From: Streptomyces sp. NBC_00224
Lineage (GTDB): Bacteria > Actinomycetota > Actinomycetes > Streptomycetales > Streptomycetaceae
Direction of reading: 5' to 3'
Assembly (NCBI RefSeq): GCF_041435195.1
Contig: NZ_CP108106.1
Location: 3,100,001-3,164,000 of the forward strand
DNA length: 64,000 nt
In this document: in pieces, positions 33,691 to 43,220 of the stretch
How the letters are laid out: each line of letters starts with the position of its first letter
Numbering within the stretch: the stretch's first letter is position 1
Position numbers and translations under genes: made by a program
The notes under the pieces: generated by a model
What the model saw: only the letters and a program-made list of their open reading frames with translations
Database searches by the model: none
What the model was told of the DNA's origin: nothing

Positions 33691-34581
33691 GTGTCCGGCT
33701 GGTCCATACCCCGCCGCCGTACCCGCACCGCCCTCTTCTCCGCCGTCGGCCTCGTGGCCGCGTCCGCCGGCCTGTGGGCCGGGCTCGGCGGCACGTCCGC
33801 CGCCTCGACGACGGCGACGGTGCCCACCCCCGACCACACGGTGGTCGTGGTCTTCGAGAACCACGCGTACAACCAGGTCATCGGCAGCTCCAGCGCCCCG
33901 TACATCAACTCGCTCAAGACGGGCGGCGCGAACCTCACCCAGTCGTTCGGTGTCACGCACCCGAGCCAGCCCAACTACCTCCAGCTCTTCTCGGGCAGCA
34001 ACCAGGGCGTCACGGACGACAGCTGCTATACCCCCGGCTTCAGCTCCGCGGCCAACCTGGGCTCCGAGCTGATCGCCGCGGGCAAGACCTGGGGCAGCTA
34101 CAACGAGACCCTGCCCAGCCAGGGCTCCACCACGTGCAGCAGCGGCAAGTACGCCCGCAAGCACAACCCCTGGTTCGCCTTCAGCAACGTGCCGACCTCC
34201 ACGGCCAAGACGATGACCCAGTTCCCCACCGACTTCACCACGCTGCCGCAGGTCTCCTTCGTCGTGCCGAACCTGTGCAGCGACATGCACGACTGCTCGG
34301 TCTCGACCGGTGACACCTGGCTGAAGAACAACCTGAAGGCGTACGCGGACTGGGCCAAGACCCACAACAGCCTGCTCGTCGTCACCTTCGACGAGGACAA
34401 CCGGCTCGCGGGCAACAAGATCGCGACCGTCCTCTACGGCCAGCAGGTCATCCCGGGTTCGTCGTCCTCGACGACGTACAACCACTACAACGTCCTGCGC
34501 ACGATCGAGGACATGTACGGCACCACGCACGCCGGACAGGCCGCCAACGCCTCGGACATCACGGGCATCTGGACCTCCTGA
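33691..34581 (+). CDS. Secreted phosphoesterase (acid phosphatase/phospholipase C-like)
   Basis: A 296-aa exported protein. The signal peptide is RRRTRTALFSAVGLVAASAG, with cleavage near SAAS. The mature protein belongs to the alkaline-phosphatase-superfamily phosphoesterases (PF04185): VVVVFENHAY at the start supplies a metal ligand, THPSQPNYLQLFSG carries the nucleophile region, and VVTFDEDN gives the second metal site. It would release phosphate from organic esters outside the cell. GTG 33691 has GGAGGT 6 nt upstream. It is first of three tightly linked genes. Confidence 0.87.
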   Translation: MSGWSIPRRRTRTALFSAVGLVAASAGLWAGLGGTSAASTTATVPTPDHTVVVVFENHAYNQVIGSSSAPYINSLKTGGANLTQSFGVTHPSQPNYLQLFSGSNQGVTDDSCYTPGFSSAANLGSELIAAGKTWGSYNETLPSQGSTTCSSGKYARKHNPWFAFSNVPTSTAKTMTQFPTDFTTLPQVSFVVPNLCSDMHDCSVSTGDTWLKNNLKAYADWAKTHNSLLVVTFDEDNRLAGNKIATVLYGQQVIPGSSSSTTYNHYNVLRTIEDMYGTTHAGQAANASDITGIWTS

Positions 34582-34582
34582 C

Positions 34583-35848
34583 GTGTACGTAGCAGACAGC
34601 CGCAGCACTCCCGCGGCCCCCGCCGCCCGGCTCACCACCGGGCGGCGGTCCGCCGTGGCCCCGACCGTCCTCGCACTGGGCGCGGTCAGCCTGATCACCG
34701 ACGTCTCCTCGGAGATGGTCACCGCCGTCCTGCCGCTCTACCTGGTCACCGGCCTGGGCCTGTCGCCGCTCGGCTTCGGCCTGCTCGACGGCGTCTACAA
34801 CGGCTTCAGCGCGCTCGTCCGCCTGATCGGCGGGCATCTGGCCGACCGGGGCGGGCGCCACAAGGCCGTCGCGGTCTTCGGCTACGGCCTGTCGGCGGTG
34901 TGCAAACCCCTGCTCCTGGTGGCGAGTTCGCTGCCGCTGATCGGCGCGGTGCTCGCGGCCGACCGGACGGGCAAGGGGCTGCGCACGGCGCCGCGCGACG
35001 CGATGATCTCGCTGGCCTCGGCGCCCGAGGCGCGCGGGCGGGCGTTCGGCGTGCACCGCGCGATGGACACGGCGGGCGCGCTGCTCGGGCCGCTGGTCGC
35101 GTTTCTGATTCTCCGTCAAGCAGTGGACGGGTACGACGCCGTGTTCACGGTGAGCTTCTGCGTGGCGGCGGTCGGCGTCCTCGTCCTGGTGCTGTTCGTC
35201 CCCGCGCGCACCGCCCCCGAACGGGCCCCGGACGCGCCGCGCGCCTCACTGAAGGCGGCCCTCGCCCTGCTCGGCGAGCGCGAGGTGCGCCGACTCGCCC
35301 TCTGCGCCCTGCTGTTGGGCCTGGCCACGGTCAGCGACTCCTTCGTCTACCTCCTGCTCCAGCGGCGCCTGGACGTGCCCGACCGCTGGTTCGCGCTGCT
35401 GCCGCTGGGGACGGCGGCCGCGTTCCTGCTGCTTGCCGTCCCGCTGGGCCGCCTCGCCGACCGGGTGGGCCGCTGGCAGGTCTTCCTCGGCGGCCACGCG
35501 GCCCTGCTGTGCGCGTACGCCCTGCTGCTGCCGGGCTGGCGCGGCGCGGCGCTCCCGTACGTCGTCCTCGCCCTGCACGGCCTGTTCTACGCGGCGACCG
35601 ACGGCGTCCTGATGGCCGCGGCGGCGGGCGCCGTCCCTGCCGAACTCCGCTCCAGCGGACTCGCGTTGATCCAGACCGGCCAGGCGTCGGCCCGCTTCGT
35701 CTGCTCGATCGCGTTCGGCGCGGCGTGGACCGCGTGGGGCGACCGCACGGCCCTGGCCACGGCGGCCGCGGCGCTGGCGGTGTGCGCGGCCGGAGCGGTG
35801 CTCCTGCGCCCGGCGGACACGGCCCGGATCGAGGGAAGGCCCGTATGA
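34583..35848 (+). CDS. MFS transporter
   Basis: A 421-aa major-facilitator protein with about 12 transmembrane helices. The family signature RTGKGLRTAPRDAMIS lies in the second loop, and a G-x-L-a-D-R-x-G-R loop (GHLADRGGRHKAV) in the first half. It resembles actinobacterial efflux or sugar-phosphate-type MFS proteins with no substrate assignable. GTG 34583 begins 1 nt after the phosphoesterase stop, so the two are coupled. Uptake or export of a phosphoesterase product is a contextual guess. Confidence 0.85.
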   Translation: MYVADSRSTPAAPAARLTTGRRSAVAPTVLALGAVSLITDVSSEMVTAVLPLYLVTGLGLSPLGFGLLDGVYNGFSALVRLIGGHLADRGGRHKAVAVFGYGLSAVCKPLLLVASSLPLIGAVLAADRTGKGLRTAPRDAMISLASAPEARGRAFGVHRAMDTAGALLGPLVAFLILRQAVDGYDAVFTVSFCVAAVGVLVLVLFVPARTAPERAPDAPRASLKAALALLGEREVRRLALCALLLGLATVSDSFVYLLLQRRLDVPDRWFALLPLGTAAAFLLLAVPLGRLADRVGRWQVFLGGHAALLCAYALLLPGWRGAALPYVVLALHGLFYAATDGVLMAAAAGAVPAELRSSGLALIQTGQASARFVCSIAFGAAWTAWGDRTALATAAAALAVCAAGAVLLRPADTARIEGRPV

Positions 35849-36867
35849 CCCTCCGCGGCAAACTGATCGTCCTCGTGACGGCCCTGGTCGTCCTCGCGGG
35901 CGTGGCCACCGCTTCCGTGCTGCACGCGGCGGGCCGCGAGGACCGCAAGAACCGGGTGCAGGCGGGCGGCCCGCCGGTGCGGGGCGGCCAGGTCTCGCTC
36001 GCCCCGGACTCCGACCGCCGGATCGTCTTCCGCAACATGGCCTGGGGCCCGCACCGCGACGAGCTCGCCACGGTCCCGGCCGCCGATCCCTCGGGGCCGC
36101 GCACCGCCTCCGGGGTCAAGTGCCTGCGCTTCTACGCGGCCGCCGGAACCGGGGTGTGCCTGCGGGCCGAGCGGGGCGCGGTGCAGGACGGCTACCGGGC
36201 GGTGATCCTGGACGCGCGGCTGAAGGAGCGCGCCCACTACAGCCTGCCGGGCATCCCGACCCGGGCGCGGGTCTCCCCGTCCGGCCGGCTGGCCGCCTGG
36301 ACGGTCTTCGTGGGCGGCGACTCGTACGCGGGCACCAACTTCTCCACCCGCACGGCGATCCTGGACACCCGCACGGGCCGGCTGACCAAGACCCTGGAGG
36401 ACTTCTCGATCGAGCGCGACGGGCACCCGTACCGCGCCTCCGACGTGAACTTCTGGGGCGTCACCTTCGCCGACGACGAACATTTCTACGCGACGATGGC
36501 GACGGGCAAGAAGACGTATCTGGTCCGCGGCGACCTCACCGCCCGCAAGGTGACGACACTCCGCACCAACCTGGAATGCCCGTCCCTCTCCCCCGACGGC
36601 ACCCGCCTCGCCTTCAAGAAGCGCGTCCCCGGCCTCCCGGCGGACGCGCCCTGGCGCCTGTACGTCCTGGACCTCGCCACGATGCGCGAGACGGCCCTGG
36701 CCGAGCCGCGCAGCGTGGACGACCAGCTGGTCTGGCAGGACGACAGGACGGTGACGTACTCCCTGCCGGGCGACTTCGGGGCCGATCTGTACACGCTCCC
36801 GGCGGACGGCACAGGGAGCCCGCACCGGCTGCTGACCGCGGGGCTGGCTCCGGCGTATCTGGGCTGA
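35845..36867 (+). CDS. Membrane-anchored TolB-like beta-propeller protein
   Basis: A 340-aa protein. An N-terminal uncleaved or signal-type helix (LIVLVTALVVLAGVATAS) is followed by WD40/PD40-like blades, such as VSPSGRLAAWTVF, CPSLSPDGTRLAFKKR and VWQDDRTVTYSLP. It is probably an extracytoplasmic binding scaffold. ATG 35845 overlaps the MFS stop as ATGA, so it is translated with the transporter. Its stop directly abuts the stop of the convergent gene on the other strand (TGATCA). Confidence 0.82.
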   Translation: MTLRGKLIVLVTALVVLAGVATASVLHAAGREDRKNRVQAGGPPVRGGQVSLAPDSDRRIVFRNMAWGPHRDELATVPAADPSGPRTASGVKCLRFYAAAGTGVCLRAERGAVQDGYRAVILDARLKERAHYSLPGIPTRARVSPSGRLAAWTVFVGGDSYAGTNFSTRTAILDTRTGRLTKTLEDFSIERDGHPYRASDVNFWGVTFADDEHFYATMATGKKTYLVRGDLTARKVTTLRTNLECPSLSPDGTRLAFKKRVPGLPADAPWRLYVLDLATMRETALAEPRSVDDQLVWQDDRTVTYSLPGDFGADLYTLPADGTGSPHRLLTAGLAPAYLG

Positions 36868-37566
36868 TCAGCCGGGCGGGCCCGGCGCGGGCCTGCGCAC
36901 CTCCCGGACGAAGGGCTCGACGCCGCGCTCGCGCAGGGCGGCGAGCCAGGCGTCACGGGCGGCGGCGACATCGGGGGCGGCGGGGGCGTCCGGGCCGTTG
37001 CGCACCGCCGTCAACAGCAGCGCGACCGCCGCGACCAGGATCGCCGCCATGGTGATCGCGCCGAACACCCAGCCCGTACTGGTGAGGGTGCGGACGAACG
37101 CGCTGTCGCCGCTGACGAGCCGCAGCCCGTATCCGAAGCCGAGGAAGCCGACCGCGGCGGTTCCGGCGAGGACGGGGGCGAGGACCATGGCCACGGCGAC
37201 GGGACCGGCACCTGCCTCCGCGTCCTCGTCACCGGTCTCGGCGACCTCCGCCGAGACCGGGCGCACGCTGACGGCGCGGCTCACCTCGCGCTGGCGGACG
37301 TACTCCAGATACTCGGGCGCGGCGGCGGCGTTGATGAGGCTCGCCGCGTTGACCGCCATGGTGCGCACCTGTTCGGGGGTGAGCGGCTCGTCCGGCCCGG
37401 TGGACTGTGCCCGCAGGACGTCGTCGACAAGACGCTCGTAGGCGGGCCGGTCCTCGGCGAGGAGGTGCGGGGCGTGCGGGTGCGCCTCGGTGGGCGTCTC
37501 CCCGAAGGGCCGGTTCCTGGCCAGTGAGGCGATGACCTGCTTCATGAACGTGTCAGTTCCGCTCAC
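36868..37566 (-). CDS. Two-helix membrane protein, unknown function
   Basis: A 232-aa protein with about 100 cytoplasmic residues, then two transmembrane helices (AMVLAPVLAGTAAVGFLGFG and WVFGAITMAAILVAAVALLL) and a basic C-terminal tail. The N-terminal half carries a helical ERLVDDVLRAQ segment of unknown role. I recognise no named family. GTG 37566 has a GGAGGGAG site and overlaps the 3' end of the preceding gene by 14 bp. ATG 37545 is an alternative. The two genes form an operon. Confidence 0.75.
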   Translation of the reverse strand: MSGTDTFMKQVIASLARNRPFGETPTEAHPHAPHLLAEDRPAYERLVDDVLRAQSTGPDEPLTPEQVRTMAVNAASLINAAAAPEYLEYVRQREVSRAVSVRPVSAEVAETGDEDAEAGAGPVAVAMVLAPVLAGTAAVGFLGFGYGLRLVSGDSAFVRTLTSTGWVFGAITMAAILVAAVALLLTAVRNGPDAPAAPDVAAARDAWLAALRERGVEPFVREVRRPAPGPPG

Positions 37567-37951
37567 CGGTCGCTCCCTCCACTTCCGGGGGTGCGGCGGG
37601 CTCGGCCACAGGCTCCGGCTCCGGCTCGGGCTCCGGCCCCAACGGCTCGTCCGCCGACTGGACTTCGGCCAGCCTGCGCCCGGCCAGCTGCTCAAGGACC
37701 TTCGGGGCCGCGATGCCCACCGCCATCACCCCCACCGGGCCGCCCGCCTGCCCGGACGCGCCGAAGCCGGCCGCCAGGCCGACCCCCAGCGCGAGGCGCA
37801 GGCCCAGCGCCGTGAGGTAGGGGCCGAGCGGCAGTTCGCCGCGCACGCGCCACGGCAGGTTCCGCACCCGGGCGATGTCGCCGCGCAGTTGGTGGGCCTC
37901 CAGGGCACCGGCCCCGAGCAGCCCCCAGACGCACGCCATCCATACGGACAC
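37553..37951 (-). CDS. Small membrane-associated protein, unknown function
   Basis: A 132-aa protein with hydrophobic stretches (WMACVWGLLGAGAL and GLRLALGVGLAAGFGASG) and a C-terminal Pro/Glu repeat tail (PEPEPEPEPVAEPA). No family is recognised; it may be a small accessory subunit of the membrane protein encoded after it. GTG 37951 is chosen because a -10-like CATCCT lies 7 nt upstream (leaderless); ATG 37939 is an alternative. Confidence 0.65.
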   Translation of the reverse strand: MSVWMACVWGLLGAGALEAHQLRGDIARVRNLPWRVRGELPLGPYLTALGLRLALGVGLAAGFGASGQAGGPVGVMAVGIAAPKVLEQLAGRRLAEVQSADEPLGPEPEPEPEPVAEPAAPPEVEGATGERN

Positions 37952-37999
37952 AGGGCCCAGGATGGCAGGGGCGCCGGGGGCGCGGGAAGGGCGCGGCGG

Positions 38000-38359
38000 T
38001 CAGCCCCTGTGCAAGCGGTACGACTCCCGCTCCATCTCCCGGACCTCGACCATGACATGCAGCTGGCGGCCCTCCGGGGCCGTCGCCTGCTTGAGGGCGA
38101 TGTCGCGGACCGTCTCGGCGAGCTTCTCCCGGGCCTCCTGGGTGCGGCCGGTGAGGATCGACAGCTGGATGAAGAGGGCGTCGATGCTCTCGTCGCCCTC
38201 GCCGAAGTACGACTCCTCTATCCGCCGGAAGCGGGTCTTGAAGGCCACGGCCGGGGCGTCGACGATGCCCGGCGCGGCGGCGTGCACCTCGCGCGCGAAG
38301 GCCTGGCGGTCGAAGGTCTCGGCGAGACCTTCCGAGTACTCGACATGGACGAACGGCAT
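38000..38359 (-). CDS. Tautomerase-superfamily protein
   Basis: A 119-aa protein that begins MPFVHVEY, so after Met removal the N-terminal Pro would be the catalytic base, as in the tautomerase/CHMI family. The length fits a CHMI-like trimer subunit. It probably isomerises a keto-enol substrate from aromatic breakdown, though no such pathway genes lie nearby. AGAGGA lies 6 nt before ATG 38359. It is followed at 38460-38804 by a VOC gene on the same strand with a ~100-nt gap. Confidence 0.75.
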   Translation of the reverse strand: MPFVHVEYSEGLAETFDRQAFAREVHAAAPGIVDAPAVAFKTRFRRIEESYFGEGDESIDALFIQLSILTGRTQEAREKLAETVRDIALKQATAPEGRQLHVMVEVREMERESYRLHRG

Positions 38360-38459
38360 GCTCAATCCTCTGATCGCACGGCGGGACCGGCTGGCTCCCA
38401 GCAGCCGCAACCGGCCGCGGCCTGGCGGTATTCCCCCGGCCACCGGTCCCGTACGTACC

Positions 38460-38804
38460 TCAGGACGGCTGGACCAGCCCGATGACGTTGCCGTCGGCGT
38501 CCTTCACCGACGCCGTCAGCCGGCCGCCGCCGACGTCCTGGACGTCCTGGATCGACTCCGCGCCCGCGTCGAGCAGCGTCTTCACGGTCTTCTTGATGTC
38601 GTCGACGTGCCAGTACGGGACCGGCCCCGTCATCCCCTTGCCGTGGCCGTTGGGGTCGAGGCCCACTTCCTGGCCCGCCGCGTCGAACTGCACGTAGTAC
38701 GGCTCGTCCATCACGGGATCGGCGCCGAGGAGCCCGCCGAACAGGGCCTTCGCCCGGGCGATGTCCTTGACGGGATAGATGATCGTCTTGAGGCCTTGGG
38801 TCAT
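38460..38804 (-). CDS. VOC (glyoxalase/bleomycin-resistance fold) protein
   Basis: A 114-aa protein of the vicinal-oxygen-chelate superfamily with two beta-alpha-beta-beta-beta units: TIIYPVKDIARAKALFGGLL opens the first and YWHVDDIKKTVKTLLDAGA the second. The C-terminal DADGNVIGLVQ is typical. Members include glyoxalases, dioxygenases and drug-binding proteins; the function here is not determined. GGAG precedes ATG 38804. It is upstream of the tautomerase gene on the same strand, so they may be co-transcribed. Confidence 0.85.
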   Translation of the reverse strand: MTQGLKTIIYPVKDIARAKALFGGLLGADPVMDEPYYVQFDAAGQEVGLDPNGHGKGMTGPVPYWHVDDIKKTVKTLLDAGAESIQDVQDVGGGRLTASVKDADGNVIGLVQPS

Positions 38805-38924
38805 GGGGGTGCTCCTCGCAGTGCATGGCGCGGGGCGGCTTCCGACCGCCCCTGCCATGACATACCCCGGCGGACCGACCCGCCCGCCGGGCTCACCCGA
38901 ATGCCCCTGCCGCCCCTACTGCCC

Positions 38925-40286
38925 CTACAGAACCGGCAGGTTCTTCCGCAGCTCGAAGGCGGTGACCTCGGAGCGGTACTCCTCCCACTCCTGCTTCTTG
39001 TTGCGCAGGAAGAAGTCGAAGACGTGCTCGCCGAGCGTCTCGGCGACCAGTTCGCTGCGCTCCATCAGCGAGATCGCCTCGCCGAGGTTCTGCGGCAGCG
39101 GCTCGATGCCCATCGCGCGGCGCTCGGAGTCCGAGAGCGCCCAGACGTCGTCGTCGGCGCCCGCCGGGAGCTCGTAGCCCTCCTCGATGCCCTTGAGGCC
39201 GGACGCGAGGAGCAGGGAGTACGCCAGGTACGGGTTGCAGCCGGAGTCCAGGGAGCGGACCTCGACGCGGGAGGAGCCGGTCTTGCCGGGCTTGTACATC
39301 GGGACGCGGATCAGCGCGGAGCGGTTGTTGTGGCCCCAGCAGATGTACGAGGGGGCCTCGCCGCCCGCGCCCGCCGTCCGCTCCGAGCCGCCCCAGATGC
39401 GCTTGTAGGAGTTGACCCACTGGTTGGTGACGGCCGAGATCTCGGCGGCGTGCTTGAGCAGGCCCGCGATGAAGGAGCGGCCGACCTTGGAGAGCTGGTA
39501 CTCGGCGCCCGACTCGTAGAACGCGTTCCGGTCGCCCTCGAAGAGGGAGAGGTGGGTGTGCATACCGGAGCCGGGGAACTCCGAGAACGGCTTCGGCATG
39601 AACGTCGCCTGGACGCCCTGCTCAAGCGCCACCTGCTTCATGACCAGGCGGAACGTCATGATGTTGTCGGCCGTGGAGAGGGCGTCGGCGTAGCGCAGGT
39701 CGATCTCCTGCTGGCCCGGCGCGCCCTCGTGGTGGCTGAACTCGACCGAGATGCCCATCGACTCCAGCATGGTGATCGCCTGGCGGCGGAAGTCCATGCC
39801 GACGTTCTGCGGGGTGTGGTCGAAGTAGCCGGAGTTGTCGGCGGGCACCGGGCGGGTGCCGTCCAGCGGCTTGTCCTTCAGCAGGAAGAACTCGATCTCG
39901 GGGTGGGTGTAGAAGGTGAAGCCCAGGTCCGAGGTCTTGGCGAGGATGCGCTTGAGGACGAAGCGCGGGTCCGCGAAGGACGGGGAGCCGTCGGGCATCA
40001 GGATGTCGCAGAACATCCGCGCGGTGCCCGGGGCCTCCGCGCGCCACGGCAGGATCTGGAACGTGCTCGGGTCCGGCTTGGCGATCATGTCGGACTCGTA
40101 CACCCGGGCGAAGCCCTCGATGGCCGATCCGTCGAAGCCGATGCCCTCGTCGAACGCCTGCTCCAGTTCGGCAGGAGCCACCGCGACCGACTTCAGGAAG
40201 CCGAGCACATCGGTGAACCACAAACGCACAAACCGGATGTCACGCTCTTCGAGAGTGCGGAGCACGAACTCCTGCTGCTTGTCCAT
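38925..40286 (-). CDS. glnA2: Glutamine-synthetase-like ligase, probably gamma-glutamylpolyamine synthetase GlnA2
   Basis: A 453-aa GS type I fold. It has the N-terminal beta-grasp ([20 protein letters not shown]), the latch and active-site motifs [10 protein letters not shown] and [12 protein letters not shown], and a C-terminal [18 protein letters not shown]. The adenylylation loop, where true GlnA1 carries NLYDLP, reads DDDVWALS with Trp382 in place of Tyr. It therefore cannot be adenylylated by GlnE. In Streptomyces this sub-type (GlnA2) has been shown to glutamylate polyamines. Activity with ammonium should be weak or absent. AAGGAT precedes ATG 40286. It is divergent from an APC permease gene, which fits import and detoxification of an amine, though that link is inferred. 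Confidence 0.85.
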   Translation of the reverse strand: MDKQQEFVLRTLEERDIRFVRLWFTDVLGFLKSVAVAPAELEQAFDEGIGFDGSAIEGFARVYESDMIAKPDPSTFQILPWRAEAPGTARMFCDILMPDGSPSFADPRFVLKRILAKTSDLGFTFYTHPEIEFFLLKDKPLDGTRPVPADNSGYFDHTPQNVGMDFRRQAITMLESMGISVEFSHHEGAPGQQEIDLRYADALSTADNIMTFRLVMKQVALEQGVQATFMPKPFSEFPGSGMHTHLSLFEGDRNAFYESGAEYQLSKVGRSFIAGLLKHAAEISAVTNQWVNSYKRIWGGSERTAGAGGEAPSYICWGHNNRSALIRVPMYKPGKTGSSRVEVRSLDSGCNPYLAYSLLLASGLKGIEEGYELPAGADDDVWALSDSERRAMGIEPLPQNLGEAISLMERSELVAETLGEHVFDFFLRNKKQEWEEYRSEVTAFELRKNLPVL

Positions 40287-40560
40287 AGCCACATCCTTGC
40301 AGTTCAGACGGTCTGTGCACCACCGCCCGGGCATGAGGGGGAAACATCAGTATCAGGGCCCGGGATTACCGCCACATTACGCACCCTCTATGACCTGCGG
40401 CACGTCACCTCCCCACAGTCGCACCGGGTGCCGCCCGGGGCGAGGCCGTGGGGGATACTCGCTCCTCGTCGCATGCAGAAACGTCCCCGCAACGGTCGAT
40501 TACGGCCACCGGGCTCGGACCCGAGTACTGCCAACGAGTACGGCTATGGAGAACCGCAGG

Positions 40561-42549
40561 ATGACCGGCACCCAGATGGAGCCCCCGGATACCGTCGCCG
40601 CCCCGCCCGCGCGGGAGCCGGCCGTCCGCCGCTGGCGGGCCTGGCTCCTGGACGGCCTGTCCGAGAACTCCGCGCGCCACCCCGGACCGCACGGCACCCC
40701 GCCGCAGGAGCACAAGGGCCACACGTGGTGGCGGGTGATGTGTCTGACGGGTGTGGACTACTTCTCCACCCTCGGCTACCAGCCCGGCATCGCGGCCCTC
40801 GCGGCCGGACTGCTCTCGCCGATGGCCACCCTCGTCCTGATCGCGCTGACCCTGCTCGGCGCGCTGCCGGTCTACCGGCGCGTCGCCAAGGAGTCCCCCA
40901 ACGGCGAGGGCTCCATCGCCATGCTGGAGCGGCTGCTGCCCTGGTGGGCGGGGAAGATCTTCGTCCTGGTGCTGCTCGGCTTCGCGGCCACCGACTTCAT
41001 GATCACGATCACCCTGTCGGCGGCCGACGCCTCGGCCCACGTGGTGGAGAACCCCTTCGCCCCGAACTGGCTGCACGGCTCCAACCTCTGGATCACGCTG
41101 GCCCTGGTCGCCGCCCTCGGCGCGGTCTTCCTCAAGGGGTTCAAGGAGGCCATCGGCGTCGCCGTGGTCCTCGTCGCGGTCTATCTGACGCTCAACCTGG
41201 TGGTCCTCGCCACCGCCATCGGCAAGATCGCCACCGAGCCTGTGGTGGTCGACGACTGGTGGCACGCGGTGAGCGCCGAGCACTCCTCGCCGCTGGCGAT
41301 GGTCGGCGTGGCGCTGCTCGTCTTCCCCAAGCTCGCGCTCGGCATGTCCGGCTTCGAGACGGGCGTGGCGGTGATGCCGCAGATCACGGGGGACGCCTCC
41401 GACACGTACGCGAAGCCGCTCGGCCGTATCCGCGACACCCGCAGGCTGCTCACCACCGCGGCCCTCGTCATGAGCGGCTTCCTGCTGGTCTCCAGCCTCG
41501 CCACGACGATCCTCATCCCGGAGGCGGAGTTCAAGACGGGCGGCGACGCCAACGGCCGCGCGCTCGCCTATCTCGCCCACCAGCACCTGGGCGAGGCCTT
41601 CGGCACGGTGTACGACGTGTCGACCATCGCGATCCTCTGGTTCGCCGGGGCGTCGGCGACGGCCGGGCTGCTCAACCTCGTCCCGCGCTATCTGCCGCGC
41701 TACGGCATGGCCCCGGAGTGGACCCGCGCGGTGCGCCCGCTGGTGCTGCTCTTCGTGGCGATCGCCTTCTTCATCACCTGGTGGTTCGACGCCGACGTCG
41801 ACGCGCAGAGCGGCGCGTACGCGACCGGGGTGCTCGTCCTGATGCTGTCGGCGTCGTTCGCCTCGACCGTCGCGGTACTGCACCGGGGCAGGCGGGCCGC
41901 CGCCCTCGGGTTCGGCGCCATCACCGCCGTCTTCGCGTACACCCTGGTCACCAATGTCATCGAGCGGCCCGACGGCCTCAAGATCGCGCTGCTGTTCATC
42001 CTCGCCATCCTGCTGTCGTCGTTCGCGTCCCGGGTGCACCGGGCGTTCGAGCTGCGGGCCACCGAGGTGACCTTCGACGAGGCGGCGAGCCGGTTCATCG
42101 ACGAGGCGGCCGCGAGCGGGCCGCTGCGGCTGATCGCCAACGAGCCGCAGGAGCACAGCACCCGGGAGTACCGCGCCAAGGAGTACAGCCAGCGCGAGGA
42201 GACCCACATCCCGGACGGGCGGCCGGTGCTGTTCCTGGAGGTGTTCGTGCAGAACTCCTCGGACTTCACCACCGAGCTGACCGTGCACGGCGACGAGAAG
42301 CACGGAGTGCGCAGGCTGCGGGTGGAGGGCGCGGTGGTGCCCAACACCATCGCGGCGGTGATGATGAAGCTGCGCGAGCGCACCGGCGAGGTGCCGCACG
42401 CGTACTTCAACTGGACCGAGGGCCATCCGCTCAGCCATCTGCTGCGCTTCCTGGTCTTCGGCGACGGCGAGGTCGCCCCGGTCACCCGCGAGGTGCTGCG
42501 GCGCGCCGAACCGGACCTGAAGCGGCGGCCGCGCGTCCACGTGGGCTGA
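40561..42549 (+). CDS. APC-superfamily amino-acid/amine permease
   Basis: A 662-aa membrane protein. About 12 transmembrane helices occupy residues 60-500, beginning [17 protein letters not shown] with loops such as [11 protein letters not shown] and [14 protein letters not shown] cytoplasmic C-terminal extension (about 160 residues, [20 protein letters not shown] onward) is typical of a large actinobacterial APC subgroup. The substrate is an amino acid or amine; polyamine is suggested only by the neighbouring glnA2-like gene. ATG 40561 is chosen with GGAG 9 nt upstream; ATG 40546 is in frame. The 274-nt divergent region shows no clear GlnR box. Confidence 0.85.
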   Translation: MTGTQMEPPDTVAAPPAREPAVRRWRAWLLDGLSENSARHPGPHGTPPQEHKGHTWWRVMCLTGVDYFSTLGYQPGIAALAAGLLSPMATLVLIALTLLGALPVYRRVAKESPNGEGSIAMLERLLPWWAGKIFVLVLLGFAATDFMITITLSAADASAHVVENPFAPNWLHGSNLWITLALVAALGAVFLKGFKEAIGVAVVLVAVYLTLNLVVLATAIGKIATEPVVVDDWWHAVSAEHSSPLAMVGVALLVFPKLALGMSGFETGVAVMPQITGDASDTYAKPLGRIRDTRRLLTTAALVMSGFLLVSSLATTILIPEAEFKTGGDANGRALAYLAHQHLGEAFGTVYDVSTIAILWFAGASATAGLLNLVPRYLPRYGMAPEWTRAVRPLVLLFVAIAFFITWWFDADVDAQSGAYATGVLVLMLSASFASTVAVLHRGRRAAALGFGAITAVFAYTLVTNVIERPDGLKIALLFILAILLSSFASRVHRAFELRATEVTFDEAASRFIDEAAASGPLRLIANEPQEHSTREYRAKEYSQREETHIPDGRPVLFLEVFVQNSSDFTTELTVHGDEKHGVRRLRVEGAVVPNTIAAVMMKLRERTGEVPHAYFNWTEGHPLSHLLRFLVFGDGEVAPVTREVLRRAEPDLKRRPRVHVG

Positions 42550-42677
42550 CCTCCGGGTCCGCGTCGGGCCGCCGACGGATCCGCCGCACGCGGCTGCCGG
42601 GCGCACGGCGGCCCGGTTCCGGCCGGGTGGCCGGATCTTGGCCGACCCCGCCCTGCCGCGCGTGGCGCTCCCTCGCT

Positions 42678-42683
42678 TAGCAT
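42678..42683 (+). promoter_or_regulatory. -10 element of leaderless promoter
   Basis: TAGCAT with an 8-nt gap to ATG 42692, and no ribosome site. Confidence 0.45.
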
Positions 42684-42691
42684 CTGCGCCT

Positions 42692-43078
42692 ATGGGGGGA
42701 GTGCGACGCCTTCGCATCTCACGTCCTGTGGCGCTGGTGAGCGCCATGGCGACGCTCCTCGGCGCGCTCTTCCTCTGCCTCACCGCGGGCGGCCTCACCG
42801 CGGGCGGCGCGGCGAGCGCCGACCCGGCCCCCCTGGCCCACCACGCCATGCCGGTGAGCGGCGCGGCGCAGTACAGCTGTCCGTACGACCGGGGCGACTG
42901 CGGGCTCTTCCCGCACGCGGACCCGGCCGTACTGACCGCGCCGCCGCTCGACACCCCGGCGCTGGGGGCCGCACATGCGGTGCGGGCCGCCGCGGTCCGG
43001 CCCTCGGGGGCGCCGGTTCGGGGCGGGGCTCGGCCCCGGGCCCCTGATCTTCATGTCCTTCAGGTGCTGCGGACGTAG
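42692..43078 (+). CDS. Secreted small protein, DUF6153-like
   Basis: A 128-aa exported protein. A basic start then hydrophobic segment (VALVSAMATLLGALFLCL) is followed by a mature part with two Cys (YSCPYDRGDC) and several His. The C-terminus PDLHVLQVLRT ends like DUF6153 proteins (compare SVAALSVLRQ at 49856). DUF6153 has no assigned biochemistry. It is the first of three consecutive plus-strand genes with DUF3105 and DUF305, though repeat copy F separates it from them. A role in metal or copper handling is inferred from this company. Confidence 0.65.
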   Translation: MGGVRRLRISRPVALVSAMATLLGALFLCLTAGGLTAGGAASADPAPLAHHAMPVSGAAQYSCPYDRGDCGLFPHADPAVLTAPPLDTPALGAAHAVRAAAVRPSGAPVRGGARPRAPDLHVLQVLRT

Positions 43079-43101
43079 GCGTGCCGCCAAAGGCGCGGTT
43101 T

Positions 43102-43147
43102 CGACTGCGGGCCCGCTTGGGCTGGTCGCGCAGTTCCCCGCGCCCCT
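43102..43147 (+). repeat. Intergenic palindromic repeat, copy F (single arm)
   Basis: Forward arm only, about 24 nt after the DUF6153-like stop; it has the core GGCTGGTCGCGCAGTTCCCC. Confidence 0.85.
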
Positions 43148-43220
43148 GAGCGGCAACGGGCCTCGCGGGGTCCGAAGATCCTCCCCCGACTTCCCCATCA
43201 CCAGAAGGACTTGAGCCCCC

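Noticed and set aside
38925..40286. Primary glutamine synthetase GlnA1
   Set aside because: The adenylylation Tyr motif is absent (Trp382 instead), so it is a GlnA2-type homologue rather than the main enzyme.
40287..40560. GlnR box between the GS-like gene and the APC permease
   Set aside because: A GAAAC is present near 40352 but no properly spaced gTnAc partner, so I do not claim a nitrogen-regulator site.
37875..42680. 1601-codon plus-strand open frame
   Set aside because: It runs across five real genes on either strand and has no recognisable domain.
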